DNA from: Hyperoodon ampullatus
Lineage: Eukaryota; Chordata; Mammalia; Artiodactyla; Ziphiidae
NCBI GenBank assembly: GCA_949752795.1
Contig: CATKHW010000427.1
Span: 186,001-250,000, forward strand
DNA length: 64,000 nucleotides
Reading direction: 5' to 3'
Part shown: positions 24,349 through 38,265 of the stretch, piece by piece
Layout: every line of letters begins with the position of its first letter
Position numbering within the stretch: the stretch's first letter is position 1
Position numbers and translations under genes: made by a program
Notes under the pieces: model-generated
Seen by the model: the letters and a program-made list of their open reading frames with translations, nothing else
Database searches by the model: none
What the model was told of the DNA's origin: nothing

Positions 24349-26087
24349 TGGGGTGGCTGTGTCTTTTTGATTTTCAGTTTTCCCAAGGTATATTCCCTAG
24401 ACTGGAAGTGCCCTTGGCTCTGTAGCTCTGTTGTTTACTTGTTTTAGGGAACACAATGCACTCCTCCAGAGAGGCAGTTGGCAATTTACATCCCGCCCAT
24501 CAGCATAACAAGGCTCCCTGTTCTCCAGGGCCTGTCTTGCCTTTCTGGTTTTTACACATTTTGTGGATGTCCCTTTTGACCGGTGGGAAGTGATACTTCT
24601 CTGTAGTGCAGATTTGCATTGCCCGCTTGCTTGCTTGGCCAAAAAGGGCGTATGCGTTTTCTCCTGAATATATTCAGGAGAAAACGCATACGCCCTTTTT
24701 GGCCAAGTGCATCATTGTCGAAGTTGTGCCCCTCTTCCTGTGCTTTAAAGGCGATTCCAACGTACCTCTTGAAATCTGTTTCCTGCTATTCTGCCTCGCT
24801 TTCAAGTCCGCCTCGTTGCCTTCCCTCAACAGATTTTTGGACGATAGTTGTCCTTTATTACTCGGCCAGTTTGTGAATTGCTGTGCCCCTGAGCTCCATT
24901 TTTCAACTCGTTTTTGGTGAGCTGACCGCAAGTCCAAAATTTTGGTTCAGGATCTATACTGATTCCCGGTGGGTGGCTGAGACTTTGGTTAATTCTTCTT
25001 CCTGCCGGGAAATTACAGTGATATGTGCCCGTCCAAATGCCTAACAGCTACTCTCTCATTGGTTCTCCCTCTTCCCTTTCATCCTCTGCCAAATTGGCAA
25101 CCTGTGCGAACCAGGAGGTTAAAGGGGCTGTCTCTCCAAGTTGGGAGGTTGATAATAAAGCAGATGGAAAGTCAAACCGGAGCACCAGGAGAGGGACTAT
25201 TCGTTGAGTTTTAGAAACCTTTCGTATTCACAGTGTGTCTGTTCTCTAGGATTCCCGTACATGTTATATCTGTAGTAATATTCCCTTCAACCTGGAGAGT
25301 TGGGACCCATGGAATGTGTGCCATGCATTATTGCTTTAAAGGGTCTGCATTTGCTCACCCAATCTCACCAATCCTCTCAGTCCCAAGTGTCCAGCCTTAT
25401 GCCACATCCAGCTGTCATTGTAGATAGGGTCATTTCAGGTTTCATCAGAGACCCTGAAGGAATTGTAAAGAATTTCCCAGTTTTTTTGTTTTATTTTTGA
25501 AATTCCTTTTTATAGTGGGTTTGAGCTGATTCTCGCTGCCATATTTATCCCAGTCTAGACACACTTGATTCCCTTACGGAGACATATCAATACATAGGTT
25601 TTAAGATTCTTACTAGTCAGATATATTCCTCTGCGGGAAATATGGGGTTTTGAGTCCCTTTCACTGAGGAAGGTGTAGGTCTTGTCTATTCCATAGTTGG
25701 TTTTTGGAACGGTACCTGTGCTTATATCAAACTCTGGTTTTATGCATCACCCCACCTCTCCTTCCCCCTTAAGCAGGCATAAGAGTGTTTTCTAAATGTG
25801 AGACACTGTTCTCTTTCCTAACTCAGTTCAAGTGTAGCCATGTTTACAGGATCTTCATAAGTGATATCTTATGATAAGTTTCTTTTTCTCTGTGACTTAT
25901 TTCACTTAGAATCATCGTACCTGAATCCACCCATTTTGCTGCTACTGGTCTTATGACATTGATTTCATGGCTGAGGGATATTCCATCGTACGTAAGTACC
26001 ACAATTTTTTGAACCATTTTTATATTTCCTGGGATATTTAAGGTGTACCCAAGTTGAGGTCCTTGTAAGCAGTGCAGCCCTAAATTT
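24349..26087 (+). repeat. Satellite unit 15 (1,739 bp)
   Basis: Reference state at the shared sites, with a private C-to-T at offset 892 that destroys a CpG. Palindrome at 24634-24707, perfect. Confidence 0.97.
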
Positions 26088-27826
26088 TGGGGTGGCTGTG
26101 TCTTTTTGATTTTCAGTTTTCCCAAGGTATATTCGCTAGACTGGAAGTGCCCTTGGCTCTGTAGCTCTGTTGTTTACTTGTTTTAGGGAACACAATGCAC
26201 TCCTCCAGAGAGGCAGTTGGCAATTTACATCCCGCCCATCAGCATAACAAGGCTCCCTGTTCTCCAGGGCCTGTCTTGCCTTTCTGGTTTTTACACATTT
26301 TGTGGATGTCCCTTTTGACCGGTGGGAAGTGATACTTCTCTGTAGTGCAGATTTGCATTGCCCGCTTGCTTGCTTGGCCAAAAAGGGCGTATGCGTTTTC
26401 TCCTGAATATATTCAGGAGAAAACGCATACGCCCTTTTTGGCCAAGTGCATCATTGTCGAAGTTGTGCCCCTCTTCCTGTGCTTTAAAGGCGATTCCAAC
26501 GTACCTCTGGAAACCTGTTTCCTGCTATTCTGCCTCGCTTTCAAGTCCGCCTCGTTGCCTTCCCTCAACAGATTTTTGGACGATAGTTGTCCTTTATTAC
26601 TCGGCCAGTTTGTGAATTGCTGTGCCCCTGAGCTCCATTTTTCAACTCGTTTTTGGTGAGCTGACCGCAAGTCCAAAATTTTGGTTCAGGATCTATACTG
26701 ATTCCCGGTGGGTGGCTGAGACTTTGGTTAATTCTTCTTCCTGCCGGGAAATTACAGTGATATGTGCCCGTCCAAATGCCTAACAGCTACTCTCTCATTG
26801 GTTCTCCCTCTTCCCTTTCATCCTCTGCCAAATTGGCAACCTGTGCGAACCAGGAGGTTAAATGGGCTGTCTCTCCAAGTTGGGAGGTTGATAATAAAGC
26901 AGATGGAAAGTCAAACCGGAGCACCAGGAGAGGGACTATTCGTTGAGTTTTAGAAACCTTTCGTATTCACAGTGTGTCCGTTCTCTAGGATTCCCGTACA
27001 TGTTATATCTGTAGTAATATTCCCTTCAACCTGGAGAGTTGGGACCCATGGAATGTGTGCCATGCATTATTGCTTTAAAGGGTCTGCATTTGCTCACCCA
27101 ATCTCACCAATCCTCTCAGTCCCAAGTGTCCAGCCTTATGCCACATCCAGCTGTCATTGTAGATAGGGTCATTTCAGGTTTCATCAGAGACCCTGAAGGA
27201 ATTGTAAAGAATTTCCCAGTTTTTTTGTTTTATTTTTGAAATTCCTTTTTATAGTGGGTTTGAGCTGATTCTCGCTGCCATATTTATCCCAGTCTAGACA
27301 CACTTGATTCCCTTACGGAGACATACCAATACATAGGTTTTAAGATTCTTACTAGTCAGATATATTCCTCTGCGGGAAATATGGGGTTTTGAGTCCCTTT
27401 CACTGAGGAAGGTGTAGGTCTTGTCTATTCCATAGTTGGTTTTTGGAACGGTACCTGTGCTTATATCAAACTCTGGTTTTATGCATCACCCCACCTCTCC
27501 TTCCCCCTTAAGCAGGCATAAGAGTGTTTTCTAAATGTGAGACACTGTTCTCTTTCCTAACTCAGTTCAAGTGTAGCCATGTTTACAGGATCTTCCTAAG
27601 TGATATCTTATGATAAGTTTCTTTTTCTCTGTGACTTATTTCACTTAGAATCATCGTACCTGAATCCACCCATTTTGCTGCTACTGGTCTTATGACATTG
27701 ATTTCATGGCTGAGGGATATTCCATCGTACGTAAGTACCACAATTTTTTGAACCATTTTTATATTTCCTGGGATATTTAAGGTGTACCCAAGTTGAGGTC
27801 CTTGTAAGCAGTGCAGCCCTAAATTT
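26088..27826 (+). repeat. Satellite unit 16 (1,739 bp)
   Basis: Departures: G48, G422, C427, T776, C1239, C1509, matching unit 10. Palindrome at 26373-26446, perfect. Confidence 0.97.
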
Positions 27827-29565
27827 TGGGGTGGCTGTGTCTTTTTGATTTTCAGTTTTCCCAAGGTATATTCCCTAGACTGGAAGTGCCCTTGGCTCTG
27901 TAGCTCTGTTGTTTACTTGTTTTAGGGAACACAATGCACTCCTCCAGAGAGGCAGTTGGCAATTTACATCCCGCCCATCAGCATAACAAGGCTCCCTGTT
28001 CTCCAGGGCCTGTCTTGCCTTTCTGGTTTTTACACATTTTGTGGATGTCCCTTTTGACCGGTGGGAAGTGATACTTCTCTGTAGTGCAGATTTGCATTGC
28101 CCGCTTGCTTGCTTGGCCAAAAAGGGCGTATGCGTTTTCTCCTGAATATATTCAGGAGAAAACGCATACGCCCTTTTTGGCCAAGTGCATCATTGTCGAA
28201 GTTGTGCCCCTCTTCCTGTGCTTTAAAGGCGATTCCAACGTACCTCTTGAAATCTGTTTCCTGCTATTCTGCCTCGCTTTCAAGTCCGCCTCGTTGCCTT
28301 CCCTCAACAGATTTTTGGACGATAGTTGTCCTTTATTACTCGGCCAGTTTGTGAATTGCTGTGCCCCTGAGCTCCATTTTTCAACTCGTTTTTGGTGAGC
28401 TGACCGCAAGTCCAAAATTTTGGTTCAGGATCTATACTGATTCCCGGTGGGTGGCTGAGACTTTGGTTAATTCTTCTTCCTGCCGGGAAATTACAGTGAT
28501 ATGTGCCCGTCCAAATGCCTAACAGCTACTCTCTCATTGGTTCTCCCTCTTCCCTTTCATCCTCTGCCAAATTGGCAACCTGTGCGAACCAGGAGGTTAA
28601 AGGGGCTGTCTCTCCAAGTTGGGAGGTTGATAATAAAGCAGATGGAAAGTCAAACCGGAGCACCAGGAGAGGGACTATTCGTTGAGTTTTAGAAACCTTT
28701 CGTATTCACAGTGTGTCCGTTCTCTAGGATTCCCGTACATGTTATATCTGTAGTAATATTCCCTTCAACCTGGAGAGTTGGGACCCATGGAATGTGTGCC
28801 ATGCATTATTGCTTTAAAGGGTCTGCATTTGCTCACCCAATCTCACCAATCCTCTCAGTCCCAAGTGTCCAGCCTTATGCCACATCCAGCTGTCATTGTA
28901 GATAGGGTCATTTCAGGTTTCATCAGAGACCCTGAAGGAATTGTAAAGAATTTCCCAGTTTTTTTGTTTTATTTTTGAAATTCCTTTTTATAGTGGGTTT
29001 GAGCTGATTCTCGCTGCCATATTTATCCCAGTCTAGACACACTTGATTCCCTTACGGAGACATATCAATACATAGGTTTTAAGATTCTTACTAGTCAGAT
29101 ATATTCCTCTGCGGGAAATATGGGGTTTTGAGTCCCTTTCACTGAGGAAGGTGTAGGTCTTGTCTATTCCATAGTTGGTTTTTGGAACGGTACCTGTGCT
29201 TATATCAAACTCTGGTTTTATGCATCACCCCACCTCTCCTTCCCCCTTAAGCAGGCATAAGAGTGTTTTCTAAATGTGAGACACTGTTCTCTTTCCTAAC
29301 TCAGTTCAAGTGTAGCCATGTTTACAGGATCTTCATAAGTGATATCTTATGATAAGTTTCTTTTTCTGTGTGACTTATTTCACTTAGAATCATCGTACCT
29401 GAATCCACCCATTTTGCTGCTACTGGTCTTATGACATTGATTTCATGGCTGAGGGATATTCCATCGTACGTAAGTACCACAATTTTTTGAACCATTTTTA
29501 TATTTCCTGGGATATTTAAGGTGTACCCAAGTTGAGGTCCTTGTAAGCAGTGCAGCCCTAAATTT
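27827..29565 (+). repeat. Satellite unit 17 (1,739 bp)
   Basis: Departure: G1542. Palindrome at 28112-28185, perfect. Confidence 0.97.
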
Positions 29566-31304
29566 TGGGGTGGCTGTGTCTTTTTGATTTTCAGTTTTCC
29601 CAAGGTATATTCGCTAGACTGGAAGTGCCCTTGGCTCTGTAGCTCTGTTGTTTACTTGTTTTAGGGAACACAATGCACTCCTCCAGAGAGGCAGTTGGCA
29701 ATTTACATCCCGCCCATCAGCATAACAAGGCTCCCTGTTCTCCAGGGCCTGTCTTGCCTTTCTGGTTTTTACACATTTTGTGGATGTCCCTTTTGACCGG
29801 TGGGAAGTGATACTTCTCTGTAGTGCAGATTTGCATTGCCCGCTTGCTTGCTTGGCCAAAAAGGGCGTATGCGTTTTCTCCTGAATATATTCAGGAGAAA
29901 ACGCATACGCCCTTTTTGGCCAAGTGCATCATTGTCGAAGTTGTGCCCCTCTTCCTGTGCTTTAAAGGCGATTCCAACGTACCTCTTGAAATCTGTTTCC
30001 TGCTATTCTGCCTCGCTTTCAAGTCCGCCTCGTTGCCTTCCCTCAACAGATTTTTGGACGATAGTTGTCCTTTATTACTCGGCCAGTTTGTGAATTGCTG
30101 TGCCCCTGAGCTCCATTTTTCAACTCGTTTTTGGTGAGCTGACCGCAAGTCCAAAATTTTGGTTCCGGATCTATACTGATTCCCGGTGGGTGGCTGAGAC
30201 TTTGGTTAATTCTTCTTCCTGCCGGGAAATTACAGTGATATGTGCCCGTCCAAATGCCTAACAGCTACTCTCTCATTGGTTCTCCCTCTTCCCTTTCATC
30301 CTCTGCCAAATTGGCAACCTGTGCGAACCAGGAGGTTAAAGGGGCTGTCTCTCCAAGTTGGGAGGTTGATAATAAAGCAGATGGAAAGTCAAACCGGAGC
30401 ACCAGGAGAGGGACTATTCGTTGAGTTTTAGAAACCTTTCGTATTCACAGTGTGTCCGTTCTCTAGGATTCCCGTACATGTTATATCTGTAGTAATATTC
30501 CCTTCAACCTGGAGAGTTGGGACCCATGGAATGTGTGCCATGCATTATTGCTTTAAAGGGTCTGCATTTGCTCACCCAATCTCACCAATCCTCTCAGTCC
30601 CAAGTGTCCAGCCTTATGCCACATCCAGCTGTCATTGTAGATAGGGTCATTTCAGGTTTCATCAGAGACCCTGAAGGAATTGTAAAGAATTTCCCAGTTT
30701 TTTTGTTTTATTTTTGAAATTCCTTTTTATAGTGGGTTTGAGCTGATTCTCGCTGCCATATTTATCCCAGTCTAGACACACTTGATTCCCTTACGGAGAC
30801 ATATCAATACATAGGTTTTAAGATTCTTACTAGTCAGATATATTCCTCTGCGGGAAATATGGGGTTTTGAGTCCCTTTCACTGAGAAAGGTGTAGGTCTT
30901 GTCTATTCCATAGTTGGTTTTTGGAACGGTACCTGTGCTTATATCAAACTCTGGTTTTATGCATCACCCCACCTCTCCTTCCCCCTTAAGCAGGCATAAG
31001 AGTGTTTTCTAAATGTGAGACACTGTTCTCTTTCCTAACTCAGTTCAAGTGTAGCCATGTTTACAGGATCTTCATAAGTGATATCTTATGATAAGTTTCT
31101 TTTTCTCTGTGACTTATTTCACTTAGAATCATCGTACCTGAATCCACCCATTTTGCTGCTACTGGTCTTATGACATTGATTTCATGGCTGAGGGATATTC
31201 CATCGTACGTAAGTACCACAATTTTTTGAACCATTTTTATATTTCCTGGGATATTTAAGGTGTACCCAAGTTGAGGTCCTTGTAAGCAGTGCAGCCCTAA
31301 ATTT
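29566..31304 (+). repeat. Satellite unit 18 (1,739 bp)
   Basis: Departures: G48, C601, A1321, as in units 27 and 33. Palindrome at 29851-29924, perfect. Confidence 0.97.
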
Positions 31305-33043
31305 TGGGGTGGCTGTGTCTTTTTGATTTTCAGTTTTCCCAAGGTATATTCCCTAGACTGGAAGTGCCCTTGGCTCTGTAGCTCTGTTGTTTACTTGTTT
31401 TAGGGAACACAATGCACTCCTCCAGAGAGGCAGTTGGCAATTTACATCCCGCCCATCAGCATAACAAGGCTCCCTGTTCTCCAGGGCCTGTCTTGCCTTT
31501 CTGGTTTTTACACATTTTGTGGATGTCCCTTTTGACCGGTGGGAAGTGATACTTCTCTGTAGTGCAGATTTGCATTGCCCGCTTGCTTGCTTGGCCAAAA
31601 AGGGCGTATGCGTTTTCTCCTGAATATTTTCAGGAGAAAACGCATACGCCCTTTTTGGCCAAGTGCATCATTGTCGAAGTTGTGCCCCTCTTCCTGTGCT
31701 TTAAAGGCGATTCCAACGTACCTCTGGAAATCTGTTTCCTGCTATTCTGCCTCGCTTTCAAGTCCGCCTCGTTGCCTTCCCTCAACAGATTTTTGGACGA
31801 TAGTTGTCCTTTATTACTCGGCCAGTTTGTGAATTGCTGTGCCCCTGAGCTCCATTTTTCAACTCGTTTTTGGTGAGCTGACCGCAAGTCCAAAATTTTG
31901 GTTCAGGATCTATACTGATTCCCGGTGGGTGGCTGAGACTTTGGTTAATTCTTCTTCCTGCCGGGAAATTACAGTGATATGTGCCCGTCCAAATGCCTAA
32001 CAGCTACTCTCTCATTGGTTCTCCCTCTTCCCTTTCATCCTCTGCCAAATTGGCAACCTGTGCGAACCAGGAGGTTAAAGGGGCTGTCTCTCCAAGTTGG
32101 GAGGTTGATAATAAAGCAGATGGAAAGTCAAACCGGAGCACCAGGAGAGGGACTATTCGTTGAGTTTTAGAAACCTTTCGTATTCACAGTGTGTCCGTTC
32201 TCTAGGATTCCCGTACATGTTATATCTGTAGTAATATTCCCTTCAACCTGGAGAGTTGGGACCCATGGAATGTGTGCCATGCATTATTGCTTTAAAGGGT
32301 CTGCATTTGCTCACCCAATCTCACCAATCCTCTCAGTCCCAAGTGTCCAGCCTTATGCCACATCCAGCTGTCATTGTAGATAGGGTCATTTCAGGTTTCA
32401 TCAGAGACCCTGAAGGAATTGTAAAGAATTTCCCAGTTTTTTTGTTTTATTTTTGAAATTCCTTTTTATAGTGGGTTTGAGCTGATTCTCGCTGCCATAT
32501 TTATCCCAGTCTAGACACACTTGATTCCCTTACGGAGACATACCAATACATAGGTTTTAAGATTCTTACTAGTCAGATATATTCCTCTGCGGGAAATATG
32601 GGGTTTTGAGTCCCTTTCACTGAGGAAGGTGTAGGTCTTGTCTATTCCATAGTTGGTTTTTGGAACGGTACCTGTGCTTATATCAAACTCTGGTTTTATG
32701 CATCACCCCACCTCTCCTTCCCCCTTAAGCAGGCATAAGAGTGTTTTCTAAATGTGAGACACTGTTCTCTTTCCTAACTCAGTTCAAGTGTAGCCATGTT
32801 TACAGGATCTTCATAAGTGATATCTTATGATAAGTTTCTTTTTCTCTGTGACTTATTTCACTTAGAATCATCGTACCAGAATCCACCCATTTTGCTGCTA
32901 CTGGTCTTATGACATTGATTTCATGGCTGAGGGATATTCCATCGTACGTAAGTACCACAATTTTTTGAACCATTTTTATATTTCCTGGGATATTTAAGGT
33001 GTACCCAAGTTGAGGTCCTTGTAAGCAGTGCAGCCCTAAATTT
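31305..33043 (+). repeat. Satellite unit 19 (1,739 bp, palindrome-centre variant)
   Basis: Departures: T324, G422, C1239, A1574, matching unit 13. Palindrome at 31590-31663 with a mismatched centre pair. Confidence 0.97.
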
Positions 33044-34782
33044 TGGGGTGGCTGTGTCTTTTTGATTTTCAGTTTTCCCAAGGTATATTCCCTAGACTGG
33101 AAGTGCCCTTGGCTCTGTAGCTCTGTTGTTTACTTGTTTTAGGGAACACAATGCACTCCTCCAGAGAGGCAGTTGGCAATTTACATCCCGCCCATCAGCA
33201 TAACAAGGCTCCCTGTTCTCCAGGGCCTGTCTTGCCTTTCTGGTTTTTACACATTTTGTGGATGTCCCTTTTGACCGGTGGGAAGTGATACTTCTCTGTA
33301 GTGCAGATTTGCATTGCCCGCTTGCTTGCTTGGCCAAAAAGGGCGTATGCGTTTTCTCCTGAATATATTCAGGAGAAAACGCATACGCCCTTTTTGGCCA
33401 AGTGCATCATTGTCGAAGTTGTGCCCCTCTTCCTGTGCTTTAAAGGCGATTCCAACGTACCTCTGGAAATCTGTTTCCTGCTATTCTGCCTCGCTTTCAA
33501 GTCCGCCTCGTTGCCTTCCCTCAACAGATTTTTGGACGATAGTTGTCCTTTATTACTCGGCCAGTTTGTGAATTGCTGTGCCCCTGAGCTCCATTTTTCA
33601 ACTCGTTTTTGGTGAGCTGACCGCAAGTCCAAAATTTTGGTTCAGGATCTATACTGATTCCCGGTGGGTGGCTGAGACTTTGGTTAATTCTTCTTCCTGC
33701 CGGGAAATTACAGTGATATGTGCCCGTCCAAATGCCTAACAGCTACTCTCTCATTGGTTCTCCCTCTTCCCTTTCATCCTCTGCCAAATTGGCAACCTGT
33801 GCGAACCAGGAGGTTAAAGGGGCTGTCTCTCCAAGTTGGGAGGTTGATAATAAAGCAGATGGAAAGTCAAACCGGAGCACCAGGAGAGGGACTATTCGTT
33901 GAGTTTTAGAAACCTTTCGTATTCACAGTGTGTCCGTTCTCTAGGATTCCCGTACATGTTATATCTGTAGTAATATTCCCTTCAACCTGGAGAGTTGGGA
34001 CCCATGGAATGTGTGCCATGCATTATTGCTTTAAAGGGTCTGCATTTGCTCACCCAATCTCACCAATCCTCTCAGTCCCAAGTGTCCAGCCTTATGCCAC
34101 ATCCAGCTGTCATTGTAGATAGGGTCATTTCAGGTTTCATCAGAGACCCTGAAGGAATTGTAAAGAATTTCCCAGTTTTTTTGTTTTATTTTTGAAATTC
34201 CTTTTTATAGTGGGTTTGAGCTGATTCTCGCTGCCATATTTATCCCAGTCTAGACACACTTGATTCCCTTACGGAGACATATCAATACATAGGTTTTAAG
34301 ATTCTTACTAGTCAGATATATTCCTCTGCGGGAAATATGGGGTTTTGAGTCCCTTTCACTGAGGAAGGTGTAGGTCTTGTCTATTCCATAGTTGGTTTTT
34401 GGAACGGTACCTGTGCTTATATCAAACTCTGGTTTTATGCATCACCCCACCTCTCCTTCCCCCTTAAGCAGGCATAAGAGTGTTTTCTAAATGTGAGACA
34501 CTGTTCTCTTTCCTAACTCAGTTCAAGTGTAGCCATGTTTACAGGATCTTCATAAGTGATATCTTATGATAAGTTTCTTTTTCTCTGTGACTTATTTCAC
34601 TTAGAATCATCGTACCTGAATCCACCCATTTTGCTGCTACTGGTCTTATGACATTGATTTCATGGCTGAGGGATATTCCATCGTACGTAAGTACCACAAT
34701 TTTTTGAACCATTTTTATATTTCCTGGGATATTTAAGGTGTACCCAAGTTGAGGTCCTTGTAAGCAGTGCAGCCCTAAATTT
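33044..34782 (+). repeat. Satellite unit 20 (1,739 bp)
   Basis: Departure: G422. Palindrome at 33329-33402, perfect. Confidence 0.97.
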
Positions 34783-36521
34783 TGGGGTGGCTGTGTCTTT
34801 TTGATTTTCAGTTTTCCCAAGGTATATTCCCTAGACTGGAAGTGCCCTTGGCTCTGTAGCTCTGTTGTTTACTTGTTTTAGGGAACACAATGCACTCCTC
34901 CAGAGAGGCAGTTGGCAATTTACATCCCGCCCATCAGCATAACAAGGCTCCCTGTTCTCCAGGGCCTGTCTTGCCTTTCTGGTTTTTACACATTTTGTGG
35001 ATGTCCCTTTTGACCGGTGGGAAGTGATACTTCTCTGTAGTGCAGATTTGCATTGCCCGCTTGCTTGCTTGGCCAAAAAGGGCGTATGCGTTTTCTCCTG
35101 AATATATTCAGGAGAAAACGCATACGCCCTTTTTGGCCAAGTGCATCATTGTCGAAGTTGTGCCCCTCTTCCTGTGCTTTAAAGGCGATTCCAACGTACC
35201 TCTTGAAATCTGTTTCCTGCTATTCTGCCTCGCTTTCAAGTCCGCCTCGTTGCCTTCCCTCAACAGATTTTTGGACGATAGTTGTCCTTTATTACTCGGC
35301 CAGTTTGTGAATTGCTGTGCCCCTGAGCTCCATTTTTCAACTCGTTTTTGGTGAGCTGACCGCAAGTCCAAAATTTTGGTTCAGGATCTATACTGATTCC
35401 CGGTGGGTGGCTGAGACTTTGGTTAATTCTTCTTCCTGCCGGGAAATTACAGTGATATGTGCCCGTCCAAATGCCTAACAGCTACTCTCTCATTGGTTCT
35501 CCCTCTTCCCTTTCATCCTCTGCCAAATTGGCAACCTGTGCGAACCAGGAGGTTAAAGGGGCTGTCTCTCCAAGTTGGGAGGTTGATAATAAAGCAGATG
35601 GAAAGTCAAACCGGAGCACCAGGAGAGGGACTATTCGTTGAGTTTTAGAAACCTTTCGTATTCACAGTGTGTCCGTTCTCTAGGATTCCCGTACATGTTA
35701 TATCTGTAGTAATATTCCCTTCAACCTGGAGAGTTGGGACCCATGGAATGTGTGCCATGCATTATTGCTTTAAAGGGTCTGCATTTGCTCACCCAATCTC
35801 ACCAATCCTCTCAGTCCCAAGTGTCCAGCCTTATGCCACATCCAGCTGTCATTGTAGATAGGGTCATTTCAGGTTTCATCAGAGACCCTGAAGGAATTGT
35901 AAAGAATTTCCCAGTTTTTTTGTTTTATTTTTGAAATTCCTTTTTATAGTGGGTTTGAGCTGATTCTCGCTGCCATATTTATCCCAGTCTAGACACACTT
36001 GATTCCCTTACGGAGACATATCAATACATAGGTTTTAAGATTCTTACTAGTCAGATATATTCCTCTGCGGGAAATATGGGGTTTTGAGTCCCTTTCACTG
36101 AGGACGGTGTAGGTCTTGTCTATTCCATAGTTGGTTTTTGGAACGGTACCTGTGCTTATATCAAACTCTGGTTTTATGCATCACCCCACCTCTCCTTCCC
36201 CCTTAAGCAGGCATAAGAGTGTTTTCTAAATGTGAGACACTGTTCTCTTTCCTAACTCAGTTCAAGTGTAGCCATGTTTACAGGATCTTCATAAGTGATA
36301 TCTTATGATAAGTTTCTTTTTCTCTGTGACTTATTTCACTTAGAATCATCGTACCTGAATCCACCCATTTTGCTGCTACTGGTCTTATGACATTGATTTC
36401 ATGGCTGAGGGATATTCCATCGTACGTAAGTACCACAATTTTTTGAACCATTTTTATATTTCCTGGGATATTTAAGGTGTACCCAAGTTGAGGTCCTTGT
36501 AAGCAGTGCAGCCCTAAATTT
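34783..36521 (+). repeat. Satellite unit 21 (1,739 bp)
   Basis: Departure: C1323. Palindrome at 35068-35141, perfect. Confidence 0.97.
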
Positions 36522-38265
36522 TGGGGTGGCTGTGTCTTTTTGATTTTCAGTTTTCCCAAGGTATATTCCCTAGACTGGAAGTGCCCTTGGCTCTGTAGCT
36601 CTGTTGTTTACTTGTTTTAGGGAACACAATGCACTCCTCCAGAGAGGCAGTTGGCAATTTACATCCCGCCCATCAGCATAACAAGGCTCCCTGTTCTCCA
36701 GGGCCTGTCTTGCCTTTCTGGTTTTTACACATTTTGTGGATGTCCCTTTTGACCGGTGGGAAGTGATACTTCTCTGTAGTGCAGATTTGCATTGCCCGCT
36801 TGCTTGCTTGGCCAAAAAGGGCGTATGCGTTTTCTCCTGAATATATTCAGGAGAAAACGCATACGCCCTTTTTGGCCAAGTGCATCATTGTCGAAGTTGT
36901 GCCCCTCTTCCTGTGCTTTAAAGGCGATTCCAACGTACCTCTTGAAATCTGTTTCCTGCTATTCTGCCTCGCTTTCAAGTCCGCCTCGTTGCCTTCCCTC
37001 AACAGATTTTTGGACGATAGTTGTCCTTTATTACTCGGCCAGTTTGTGAATTGCTGTGCCCCTGAGCTCCATTTTTCAACTCGTTTTTGGTGAGCTGACC
37101 GCAAGTCCAAAATTTTGGTTCAGGATCTATACTGATTCCCGGTGGGTGGCTGAGACTTTGGTTAATTCTTCTTCCTGCCGGGAAATTACAGTGATATGTG
37201 CCCGTCCAAATGCCTAACAGCTACTCTCTCATTGGTTCTCCCTCTTCCCTTTCATCCTCTGCCAAATTGGCAACCTGTGCGAACCAGGAGGTTAAAGGGG
37301 CTGTCTCTCCAAGTTGGGAGGTTGATAATAAAGCAGATGGAAAGTCAAACCGGAGCACCAGGAGAGGGACTATTCGTTGAGTTTTAGAAACCTTTCGTAT
37401 TCACAGTGTGTCCGTTCTCTAGGATTCCCGTACATGTTATATCTGTAGTAATATTCCCTTCAACCTGGAGAGTTGGGACCCATGGAATGTGTGCCATGCA
37501 TTATTGCTTTAAAGGGTCTGCATTTGCTCACCCAATCTCACCAATCCTCTCAGTCCCAAGTGTCCAGCCTTATGCCACATCCAGCTGTCATTGTAGATAG
37601 GGTCATTTCAGGTTTCATCAGAGACCCTGAAGGAATTGTAAAGAATTTCCCAGTTTTTTTGTTTTATTTTTGAAATTCCTTTTTATAGTGGGTTTGAGCT
37701 GATTCTCACTGCCATATTTATCCCAGTCTAGACACACTTGATTCCCTTACGGAGACATATCAATACATAGGTTTTAAGATTCTTACTTTACTATTCAGAT
37801 ATATTCCTCTGCGGGAAATATGGGGTTTTGAGTCCCTTTCACTGAGGAAGGTGTAGGTCTTGTCTATTCCATAGTTGGTTTTTGGAACGGTACCTGTGCT
37901 TATATCAAACTCTGGTTTTATGCATCACCCCACCTCTCCTTCCCCCTTAAGCAGGCATAAGAGTGTTTTCTAAATGTGAGACACTGTTCTCTTTCCTAAC
38001 TCAGTTCAAGTGTAGCCATGTTTACAGGATCTTCCTAAGTGATATCTTATGATAAGTTTCTTTTTCTGTGTGACTTATTTCACTTAGAATCATCGTACCT
38101 GAATCCACCCATTTTGCTGCTACTGGTCTTATGACATTGATTTCATGGCTGAGGGATATTCCATCGTACGTAAGTACCACAATTTTTTGAACCATTTTTA
38201 TATTTCCTGGGATATTTAAGGTGTACCCAAGTTGAGGTCCTTGTAAGCAGTGCAGCCCTAAATTT
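36522..38265 (+). repeat. Satellite unit 22 (1,744 bp, TTACT duplication)
   Basis: First unit with the 5 bp tandem duplication (TTACT twice at 37783-37792, followed by attcag where other units have agtcag). Also A1187, C1509, G1542. Palindrome at 36807-36880, perfect. Confidence 0.97.
37783..37792 (+). repeat. 5 bp tandem duplication TTACT (unit 22; six units in all)
   Basis: TTACT occurs twice in a row, followed by a G-to-T change two bases downstream. It makes the unit 1,744 bp. The same lesion is at 41266-41275, 43010-43019, 51710-51719, 53454-53463 and 63893-63902, and nowhere left of 37.7 kb. Confidence 0.95.

Larger units (their letters stand above)
15654..36521 (+). repeat. Six-unit higher-order repeat, units 10-15 and 16-21
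   Basis: Offset 10,434 bp. Unit 10 equals 16 at six linked sites and unit 13 equals 19 at four. Units 11/17, 12/18, 14/20 and 15/21 differ at one to three diagnostic sites, so the register is real but partly overwritten. Confidence 0.8.
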
